From Coprococcus aceti (GTDB lineage Bacteria; Bacillota; Clostridia; Lachnospirales; Lachnospiraceae), in contig NZ_JAOQJT010000006.1 of assembly GCF_025567285.1 (NCBI RefSeq), positions 62,001 to 126,000 on the forward strand: a stretch of DNA of 64,000 bases, read 5' to 3'. This document shows, one piece after another, positions 57,245-64,000 of the stretch. Position 1 is the stretch's first letter; each line of letters starts with the position of its first letter. The position numbers and the translations under genes were made by a program. The notes under the pieces are model-generated. The model worked only from the letters and a program-made list of their open reading frames with translations, did not search any database and had not been told where the DNA came from.

Positions 57245-58468
57245 TTAAAGTGTGTAGCCGTTCTTTTTGAGGAGCTCTCTGGCTGAGTCTATAGAATCAT
57301 TTCCTGTAGCATTCTTTATAGGAGCAAATTCCTTCTCTCTGTCGACCTCAAATGGAAGACATGTTCCCATATAAGCGATCATATCGAGAGCCAGTGTCTC
57401 AAATTTGTAGCCGTTTGGCTCTGATGGCTTGACGATCTCTCCATCCTCACCGACATAAGGGATAGCCTTCTTGACGATGTGGAGAGGCATACTTTCATTC
57501 ATGATCTTCATCAGTCTGTCAACCGGGAAGATATAGTTTAATGTAACTCCATAGTTGTAAGCGTAATCGCCGTTGGCATCGCGCTCATCACGCATGGCAT
57601 CTGTGAGTTCATAATACTCGACGATATATGGCTTTCCGTGGTTAGTACACAGGACGCCAACCTTCTCGTCAGGGTATGCTTTTTTGACAACCTTTCCGCC
57701 GGAGAGGAAGCCCTCTGTGAGAACTGCTCCGAGGAATACTGGGTCTGCAATTCTCTGAAGTACATTGTCAACTGAGAATACATTTATATACTTGATTCCG
57801 TATTTCGTGAGCTTGTCGAGGTGGCCGGCCTTGCAGAGGGATGAGAACCATCCACCGTTGCCGTTAGGAGACATGGCAACCTTTCCCTTCTCCTCGAGAT
57901 ATATCTTGCCGTTGAAGTCCACTGAAGGAACCATTTCCTGTTTAAAGAAATGAACATATTCAGGATTGTAACCGAAGTAGTCATGCTCTTTGAAGAATGA
58001 TGTTGTGTCATCGTGGTTCTTCTCATTGGTCATGATGAAGAAATGGATCCAGGTATCTGCCATCTTCACAATATCGAGGGTGTGCTCGATGAGAAGCTGG
58101 AATATAAACATATCCTTGGTGACACCGACGTTGAAGGTTCCCTTAGGACCGGAGAATCCAAGACGGGTGCCCTGACCACCTGCCAGGAGGACCAGTGCCA
58201 GATCGCCAGCTTTGATGGCTTCAAGGCCTGCGTTCTTGTATATATCATATTTTTCTGCAATGCTGTCCATCTGGAGAGCTGCAACGGGAGCGATATCAGA
58301 ATCACTTCCTGATGAATTGTGTCCGATCATATCGATAAGTGAGAAATCAATTTCACTGATCTGGTTCAGGAGTGCTGCCTGTTCAGCCTCGCTGAGAGTA
58401 TCATAATACTTTAATAAGTGTAGCTGTCCTTTTTCTTCGAGAAGCTTGTAAGCGTTTTCGTAATTCAT
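57245..58468 (-). CDS. UDPGP-family nucleotidyltransferase (UDP-sugar pyrophosphorylase)
   Basis: A 407-residue enzyme of the eukaryotic-type UDP-GlcNAc/UDP-sugar pyrophosphorylase group. LLAGGQGTRLGFSGPKG (95-110) binds UTP and is decisive. PNGNGGWF, with the Gly-rich loop that contacts the uracil, and a Lys near KPSEPNGYKFETLALD are further sites. It should make UDP-GlcNAc, UDP-GalNAc or UDP-glucose. Located beside glycosyltransferases, it likely supplies their donor. AAGGAG precedes ATG 58468. This type of enzyme is found in a minority of bacteria, mainly gut Firmicutes. Confidence 0.9.
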   Translation of the reverse strand: MNYENAYKLLEEKGQLHLLKYYDTLSEAEQAALLNQISEIDFSLIDMIGHNSSGSDSDIAPVAALQMDSIAEKYDIYKNAGLEAIKAGDLALVLLAGGQGTRLGFSGPKGTFNVGVTKDMFIFQLLIEHTLDIVKMADTWIHFFIMTNEKNHDDTTSFFKEHDYFGYNPEYVHFFKQEMVPSVDFNGKIYLEEKGKVAMSPNGNGGWFSSLCKAGHLDKLTKYGIKYINVFSVDNVLQRIADPVFLGAVLTEGFLSGGKVVKKAYPDEKVGVLCTNHGKPYIVEYYELTDAMRDERDANGDYAYNYGVTLNYIFPVDRLMKIMNESMPLHIVKKAIPYVGEDGEIVKPSEPNGYKFETLALDMIAYMGTCLPFEVDREKEFAPIKNATGNDSIDSARELLKKNGYTL

Positions 58469-58531
58469 AAAAATCTCCTTAATAAATGTGTAGTTTGTAT
58501 TTATTTTCTCTATCCGTGTATAATCCCTAAA

Positions 58532-59260
58532 TTAATGATATTTCTTCTTGATCTCAATAGTGTCTGTGAATACCTTCCAAATGTCCTTGACCTTGATCCT
58601 TCTTCCATCTGATGCATCGTCCCTGCTGTAATTCAGGACGATAGGAGCTTCGGATATCGAATATCCCTGTCTGTGTGCAGCCACAAGGATTTCAATATCA
58701 AAAGCATAGCCCGATATGGAAAGGTTCTCGGCAATCGGCTTTATGACTTCTGCTTTGAAAAGCTTTATACCGGTCTGGGTGTCATGGATACCAAGATGAA
58801 ACAGCATTTTGAGCATAATATAATAGCTGTAGCTCATGACTCTTCTAATAGGAGGATAATCAAGCTTGGATTCAGGGTGAAGCTTTGATCCTATGACTAT
58901 GTCAGAACCGGTGTCCCTCATCTGCTTCATAAATGGCTTGAGAAGAGATGGACTCAGTTCAAGGTCTGAATCAAGGAATGCTATATATTTGCCGGAAGCT
59001 TTGGCAATTCCGGTTGTGATAGCATGTCCCTTTCCCTGATTGACATCATATCCTGTATCTACAATATGAGAATCCATTTCGGCTGCCTCGGCAATAAGTT
59101 TGCCTGTGGAGTCCTTGCTGCCGTCATTCACAGCGATTATCTCATAATGATGAAGAAAACGGCTGAGTATTCGGCTAGTCTCAAGAAGATTATCTTTGAT
59201 GTGCTGTTCTTCATTGTAGGCGGGCATAACCACCGACAAAGTAATATTGTTAGTATCCAT
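58532..59260 (-). CDS. Glycosyltransferase family 2, dolichyl-phosphate sugar synthase-like
   Basis: A 242-residue GT-A enzyme. LSVVMPAYNEEQHIKDNLLE, EIIAVNDGSKDSTG, and KYIAFLDSDLELSP (D-x-D) are the catalytic landmarks. DTQTGIKLFKAEVI and the Q-G-Y-S-I-x-E-x-P-I end resemble ALG5 and DPM1 proteins, which put glucose or mannose on a polyprenyl phosphate. There is no C-terminal membrane domain. AAGGAG lies before ATG 59260; the 13 residues upstream are not used. It probably forms an operon with the UDP-sugar pyrophosphorylase gene downstream. Confidence 0.86.
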   Translation of the reverse strand: MDTNNITLSVVMPAYNEEQHIKDNLLETSRILSRFLHHYEIIAVNDGSKDSTGKLIAEAAEMDSHIVDTGYDVNQGKGHAITTGIAKASGKYIAFLDSDLELSPSLLKPFMKQMRDTGSDIVIGSKLHPESKLDYPPIRRVMSYSYYIMLKMLFHLGIHDTQTGIKLFKAEVIKPIAENLSISGYAFDIEILVAAHRQGYSISEAPIVLNYSRDDASDGRRIKVKDIWKVFTDTIEIKKKYH

Positions 59261-59464
59261 TTCCTGCTCCTTAAAAAATAAGCATTGATATTTAGACATT
59301 ATTAATACGAGTATACTTTTTTATACATCATGTGTCAAATAAAATAGTGTTAATATGAAGGTGTTTATACTAATTAAGATATAATACATGTTGTAAAAGG
59401 AAAAAATATAATGTATTATAAATCGAGGTAACGACATTTTTAGATATTTGAAAAAGGAGTTCCA

Positions 59465-61795
59465 ATGGATAATAAGAAGAAAAATGGAATGAGATCCAGG
59501 TACGATGAGGACATGGATTGGCTGGATGACGATGATGATTATCTTGATGATGGTGGGTTGATAGGATCATTGTTGTTCGGGGATAAAAAGAAGAAAGAAA
59601 AAAGGCGTGATCCTGAGCCGGAGAGAAAGGCTGATAAGAGACCGGAAAAGAAGCCGGAGAAGAAGACTCAGAAGAATATTTCCAGACCTGTGAAGCCGGA
59701 AGAGAATTATGACGAGTATTATCACGAGGACAGCAGGGCAAGAAGAGTGAAGAGTGAGGCCCGGGCAAAGCAGAGACAGACCGGACAGCCTGTAGCAGAC
59801 AGAGCTGTGGACAGAGGTCCGGTGAAGAGGACACAGGGCACTGTACCGAGGACACAGAGCAATAAGAGTACCGTGCAGAGACCTTCAAAAGCTGCCCAGA
59901 GACCACGCAGGAGTATACAGAGCACAGGAAGCTCATCTGTGGACAATCTGCTCAGAGAAGTTGACAATATTGAGACAGATGTGCAGACAAGACATGAGGA
60001 GCTTAGACGTGAGGCGTGGGAACGCACCCAGAGAAATGTTGCAAAGGCAAAGGCTGAGGTTGAGAGGCTGGAGCTCGAGAGAGAGCAGAATGCCCGCGAA
60101 GAGGCAAGAAAGCTTAAGGTTCAGCAGGAGCTTGAGCGCCGCCAGCAGATGAAAGAAGCTGAGAAAAAGGAAGAGCCTGTTGAGGAAGATAACAAGATCA
60201 CTGAGCCGCAGGAGAGTGATGCGGAAGTTGTAGAAACTGCCACACAGCCAGTAGAAGAGCATGAACAGAAGACTGAGCCGGCAGATATTCTGGAGAAGAA
60301 TACGGAGCCTGTCCTTGACGATGAGGTCGAGGAAGCTGCAGAGGCAGAGCCTGTGGAAGAGGATTCGACAGTATCATCCCGAAGAACAGATGACATGCTG
60401 GACATGGATGAGCTTGAGCGTATGGAGAAGGATATTGATGAGGATAAGCTCAGTTATTCGGAATCAGATACGGCTGATCTGGGACTTGGAGACATAGGCA
60501 AAGCATTGGGCTTCGATGAAGTGGAGCTTGAGGATGATGAGGAAGAGCCTGAGGAGGACGAGGAGTCAGACAGCGAAAAGTTCTTCAGGGAGAACCTTCT
60601 CGATGAGGCTGATCCAAAGGTTGTCAATCCGGAGAGAAAGAAGCTTAACATCAGTACAAGAGTGTGGGCGATAGCGTTCTTTGTCCTGCTTGCACTGTTT
60701 ATACTCATATGTATAATATATGTCAAGAATTATGCCAGAATGAAGTACAATGAGATGGATATCAATGAGATAAGTGCAGATCAGATACTTGTCAATGACG
60801 GTGTCAAGGATGCGACCAAGGGATATCGTGCCATTGCACTCTACGGAGTGGATTCCAGAGATTCGAATATGAATTCAGGAACTAACAGTGACAGTATAAT
60901 GATAGTGAGCATCAATGAGAGCACCAAGGAGATCAAGCTTGTATCTGTATACAGAGATACTCTGATGGAGATAGCAAGCGGTTCCATGGATACCACACAG
61001 AAGGTGAATTACGCATACCAGCTCGGCGGTGCGGTTACAGCCATCAACACACTGAATACCAATCTCGACCTGAATATCACAGATTATGTGGCAGTTGATT
61101 TCAGTGCAATGGCAAGTATAATCGATGCTGTTGGAGGCGTTGATGTCAAGGTCATTGATGAAGAGGTGAACAACTTCAATAAGAACCTTGCAGAGCAGAT
61201 AAGCCTGTCAGGCAAATATTCATCAGGAATAACTGAGGCAGGAGAGTATACTCTTGATGGACAGCAGGCAGTTGCATATTCAAGAATACGATCCACTGGC
61301 CAGGGAGATATAACAAGAACCGAGAGACAGAGAATAGTCCTCATGAAGGTTATAGACAAGCTGCTCAGCGCAGACACAGGTTCACTTGATTCATTTGTTG
61401 ATGTTTCATTTAAATGTATATCAACAAGTCTTAACAAGGACGATATACATGCTCTTGTCAAGAATGTGGCTGGATATAAGGTTGTAGATACCGCAGGATT
61501 CCCATTTGCATATGAGGCAAAGGAACTCTCGGACAAGGGTAACTGCCTTGTGGCTGCTGATATGGCATCCAATGTGGAGGCATTACATGAATATCTGTAT
61601 GGTGCTGACAAATACGTCATATCAGGCACAGTAAAGCAGATAAGCAGCAATATAGAGAGCATATCAGGTGTTAAGTCACAGAAGGTCAAGGTGACGACGG
61701 AGGCTCCGGGTGATGGAATATCAGACGGAAGCGACGAGGATGGAGATCTTAGGACGATAACAACTCCTCCAAAGGGAATGATCGTCGAGGAATAA
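59465..61795 (+). CDS. LytR-CpsA-Psr (LCP) family protein with long acidic tail
   Basis: A 776-residue membrane protein. The first 395 residues are cytosolic and of low complexity: an Asp-rich start, a Lys/Arg block, a heptad-like E/R/K/A helix (about 160-245) and an acidic Glu/Asp region. A single span lies at about 399-420. The outside LCP domain (about 455-660) has LYGVDSRDSN, DSIMIVSINESTKEIKLVS, YRDT and YSRIRSTGQGDITRTERQR, i.e. the Arg and Asp that hold the polyprenyl pyrophosphate. LCP enzymes attach teichoic acid or capsule glycans to peptidoglycan. GGAG precedes ATG. Confidence 0.92.
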   Translation: MDNKKKNGMRSRYDEDMDWLDDDDDYLDDGGLIGSLLFGDKKKKEKRRDPEPERKADKRPEKKPEKKTQKNISRPVKPEENYDEYYHEDSRARRVKSEARAKQRQTGQPVADRAVDRGPVKRTQGTVPRTQSNKSTVQRPSKAAQRPRRSIQSTGSSSVDNLLREVDNIETDVQTRHEELRREAWERTQRNVAKAKAEVERLELEREQNAREEARKLKVQQELERRQQMKEAEKKEEPVEEDNKITEPQESDAEVVETATQPVEEHEQKTEPADILEKNTEPVLDDEVEEAAEAEPVEEDSTVSSRRTDDMLDMDELERMEKDIDEDKLSYSESDTADLGLGDIGKALGFDEVELEDDEEEPEEDEESDSEKFFRENLLDEADPKVVNPERKKLNISTRVWAIAFFVLLALFILICIIYVKNYARMKYNEMDINEISADQILVNDGVKDATKGYRAIALYGVDSRDSNMNSGTNSDSIMIVSINESTKEIKLVSVYRDTLMEIASGSMDTTQKVNYAYQLGGAVTAINTLNTNLDLNITDYVAVDFSAMASIIDAVGGVDVKVIDEEVNNFNKNLAEQISLSGKYSSGITEAGEYTLDGQQAVAYSRIRSTGQGDITRTERQRIVLMKVIDKLLSADTGSLDSFVDVSFKCISTSLNKDDIHALVKNVAGYKVVDTAGFPFAYEAKELSDKGNCLVAADMASNVEALHEYLYGADKYVISGTVKQISSNIESISGVKSQKVKVTTEAPGDGISDGSDEDGDLRTITTPPKGMIVEE

Positions 61796-61818
61796 AAAAC
61801 TAAACATAATAATTAAGC

Positions 61819-61852
61819 AAGGAAGCTTCAGATATGGGGCTTCCTTTTTTTA
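61819..61852 (+). terminator. Rho-independent terminator after the LCP gene
   Basis: AAGGAAGC (61819-61826) and GCTTCCTT (61839-61846), then a run of seven T including the last stem bases. Confidence 0.88.
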
Positions 61853-61981
61853 TGCATCAGAGACATTGAGATATGAGACATCCGATGCTTAAAGAAAGGC
61901 TACAACATAAAGAATTGTATATACATTACAGAGCATTGTTTTTTAATCGAAAACTGTCAGATAATTTATTGAAAAAAGTTG

Positions 61982-62010
61982 TTTACAAACAGTGTAAATG
62001 GTAGTAATAT
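61982..62010 (+). promoter_or_regulatory. Promoter of gltB, with overlapping dyad
   Basis: TTTACA (61982-61987), 17-base spacer, TAATAT (62005-62010). The dyad TTTACA-AACAG-TGTAAA starts at the -35, suggesting a regulator site. The gap 61853-62129 has no gene and a leader of about 115 bases in which I see no riboswitch. Confidence 0.55.
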
Positions 62011-62129
62011 ATCAAAAACGATAAATGACTTGAGAAAAATACAAAAATAACAATATTTACTTGAGAAACAAAAGTTAAAATCAAAATATCGTTGTGAATG
62101 ACAAAAACATGGAAAGGACGGAACAGAAC

Positions 62130-64000
62130 ATGATTGAGAATAAGAGAGCGGAGAATACCGGATTATACGACCCAAGCTTTGAGCACGATAACTGTGGTAT
62201 CGGTGCCGTTGTCAATATCAAGGGTATAAAGACACATGACACAGTGAACAATGCACTCAAGATTGTTGAGAATCTTGAGCACAGAGCAGGAAAGGACGCA
62301 GAGGGCAAGACCGGAGACGGTGTAGGTATACTCCTTCAGATATCACATAAGTTCTTCACCAAGGCTTTAGCAGAGCTTGGATATGACCTTGGAAAGGAAG
62401 GCGATTATGGAATAGGAATGTTCTTCTTTCCACAGAAGGAGCTGGCGCGCAAGCAGGCTATGAAAATGTTTGAGGTCATAGTGGAGAAGGAAGGACTGGA
62501 GTTCATTTGCTGGAGAGAGGTTCCTACAACACCTGGAATCCTTGGCAAGAAGGCAATAGATGTCATGCCATGCATCATGCAGGCATTCATCAGAAGACCT
62601 GAGACAGTGAAGGCCGGTATGGACTTCGACAGAAAGCTCTACTTCGTCAGACGAATATTTGAGGAGAGCAATGATGACACGTATGTTCCATCACTTTCCA
62701 GCAAGACTATAGTATATAAAGGAATGTTCCTTGTCGGTGAACTCAGAAAGTTCTACAACGACCTTCAGGATCCAGACTATGAGTCAGCTATAGGACTTGT
62801 TCATTCAAGATTTTCAACGAATACAACACCATCATGGCTCAGAGCTCATCCATACAGATATCTGTGCCACAACGGTGAGATCAATACAATAAGAGGAAAT
62901 GAGGACAAGATGATCGCCCGTGAGGAGACTATGGAGTCGACCATCATGCAGGATGAGATGTACAAGGTTATGCCTGTTCTTGATCCGGATGGATCGGATT
63001 CAGCAAGACTTGACAATTGTCTTGAGTTCCTCGTACTGAATGGAATACCGCTTCCTATGGCTGTCATGATCACGATCCCTGAACCATGGGAGAACGACAG
63101 AGCCATGAGTCAGGAGAAGAAGGATTTCTATCAGTACTATGCAACCATGATGGAGCCTTGGGATGGTCCTGCTTCTATATTATTTACAGACGGTGAGCTC
63201 ATGGGAGCAGTTCTTGATAGAAACGGACTGAGACCATCGAGATACTATATCACAGATGATGATTACCTTGTACTTTCATCAGAGGTCGGAGTTCTGGACG
63301 TAGATCCATCCAAGATCGTAAAGAAAGACCGACTCAGACCTGGCAAGATGCTTCTTGTCGACACAGTGAATGGACGTCTTATATCTGATGAGGAAATCAA
63401 GGAGAAATACGCGCTGGCAAAGCCTTACGGAGAGTGGGTAGACAGCAATCTTGTACATCTCGCTGATCTGAAGATTCCAAATATCAGAGTTCAGGAGTAT
63501 ACAGACGAGGAGAGAGCAAGACTTCAGAAGGCATTTGGATATACCTACGAGGATTTCAAGAATACCATATATCCTATGGCAGAGAAAGGTGCAGAGGCAA
63601 TCAGTGCCATGGGTACTGATACACCACTTGCAGTTCTCTCGAACAGCCACAAGCCACTGTTCAACTTCTTCAAGCAGTTATTTGCACAGGTTACAAACCC
63701 ACCTATCGATGCGATCAGAGAGGAAGTTGTCACATCCACATCGGTATATCTCGGAAAGGACGGAAACATCCTCGAGGAGAAGCCGGAGAACTGTCATGTG
63801 CTGAAGATCAACCATCCAATACTGACAAATACGGATCTTTTGAAGATCAAGAATATGAATGTTCCTGGCCTTAAGGTTGCGACACTTCCTATTCTTTATT
63901 ATAAGAATACATCCATGGAGAAGGCTCTCGACAGACTGTTTATCGAGGCCGACAAGCTCTACAGGGACGGTGTAAATATCCTCATCCTCTCAGACAGAGG
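62130..64000 (+). CDS. gltB: Glutamate synthase large subunit, N-terminal part (cut by window end)
   Basis: At least 623 codons of a protein of about 1,500. After a short propeptide-like start the catalytic nucleophile is Cys22 (FEHDNCGIGAVV), as in Ntn amidotransferases. GKTGDGVGILLQISHKFF and SRFSTNTTPSWLRAHPYRYL, then CHNGEINT and RGNEDKM, are typical of the glutaminase domain. DRNGLRPSRYYI and the beginning of the central domain follow. It makes glutamate from glutamine and 2-oxoglutarate, the latter from icd. ATG 62130 follows AAAGGA; in-frame ATG 62109 lacks a ribosome site. Confidence 0.95.
   Translation, partial: MIENKRAENTGLYDPSFEHDNCGIGAVVNIKGIKTHDTVNNALKIVENLEHRAGKDAEGKTGDGVGILLQISHKFFTKALAELGYDLGKEGDYGIGMFFFPQKELARKQAMKMFEVIVEKEGLEFICWREVPTTPGILGKKAIDVMPCIMQAFIRRPETVKAGMDFDRKLYFVRRIFEESNDDTYVPSLSSKTIVYKGMFLVGELRKFYNDLQDPDYESAIGLVHSRFSTNTTPSWLRAHPYRYLCHNGEINTIRGNEDKMIAREETMESTIMQDEMYKVMPVLDPDGSDSARLDNCLEFLVLNGIPLPMAVMITIPEPWENDRAMSQEKKDFYQYYATMMEPWDGPASILFTDGELMGAVLDRNGLRPSRYYITDDDYLVLSSEVGVLDVDPSKIVKKDRLRPGKMLLVDTVNGRLISDEEIKEKYALAKPYGEWVDSNLVHLADLKIPNIRVQEYTDEERARLQKAFGYTYEDFKNTIYPMAEKGAEAISAMGTDTPLAVLSNSHKPLFNFFKQLFAQVTNPPIDAIREEVVTSTSVYLGKDGNILEEKPENCHVLKINHPILTNTDLLKIKNMNVPGLKVATLPILYYKNTSMEKALDRLFIEADKLYRDGVNILILSDR

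Overview
The window is a chromosomal segment of a low-to-mid GC Gram-positive anaerobe, most likely a gut Lachnospiraceae species (Coprococcus- or Butyrivibrio-like; genus not decided). This is inferred from AGGAGG-type ribosome sites, TTGACA/TATAAT promoters, AGA/AGG-rich arginine use, GatCAB, an M56/BlaI pair, a CD1871A-type CXXC protein, LCP and sortase-type surface proteins, and a clostridial gene repertoire. No tRNA, rRNA, CRISPR array, intact insertion sequence, prophage or replication origin was seen.

Layout. 1-2.3 kb: end of coaX, dusB and a secreted 3D-domain protein. 2.5-4.0 kb: thrC. 4.1-6.8 kb: a preQ1-I riboswitch with a readable terminator/antiterminator switch, followed by queD-queE-folE-queC. 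6.8-9.1 kb: a lipid kinase-like gene and glmM. 9.5-12.8 kb: purF, a striking tandem 76-bp structured repeat, and purB (purA lies at 29.6 kb). 13.0-16.7 kb: a DUF4160/DUF2442 pair, a YhdT/PanF-type symporter pair, a thioesterase and sfsA. 16.9-21.9 kb: an accessory cluster of regulator and poorly characterised genes including two PD-(D/E)XK-like proteins. 22.0-28.3 kb: an NSS transporter, blaI/M56 with paired operators, a panE pseudogene, a cation:proton antiporter and a HAD hydrolase.

28.3-36.4 kb: a LysR regulator, purA, a GH36 alpha-galactosidase with a well placed operator, a MATE pump, and a strip of gene wreckage (pentapeptide, CPBP-protease and GHKL-kinase remnants). 36.4-40.4 kb: a two-component system divergent from a redox cassette (CD1871A-type protein, 4Fe-4S membrane protein, TlpA lipoprotein). 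40.4-43.8 kb: a signal-less GH26 mannanase, an AraC regulator and a second MATE pump. 44-49.5 kb: birA, icd, a VOC protein, a nitroreductase and a zinc-ribbon protein with an in-frame TGA. 49.7-51.2 kb: a Thr-rich wall-anchored surface protein. 51.5-54.7 kb: gatC-gatA-gatB. 54.7-61.8 kb: envelope polysaccharide genes (sugar transferase, two GT2 enzymes, a UDP-sugar pyrophosphorylase, an LCP protein). From 62.1 kb: the 5' part of the glutamate synthase large subunit gene, cut by the window end.

How they work together. The queuosine operon is set to be shut off by its downstream product through attenuation. purF/purB/purA supply purines. glmM, the UDP-sugar pyrophosphorylase, the glycosyltransferases and the LCP protein feed cell-wall and surface glycan assembly. 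GH36 and GH26, each with its own control element, point to use of plant galactomannan oligosaccharides. The most unusual items are the tandem GNRA-capped hairpin repeat between purF and purB and the redox cassette whose divergent promoter carries a direct repeat. Database functions are family-based; no searches were run.
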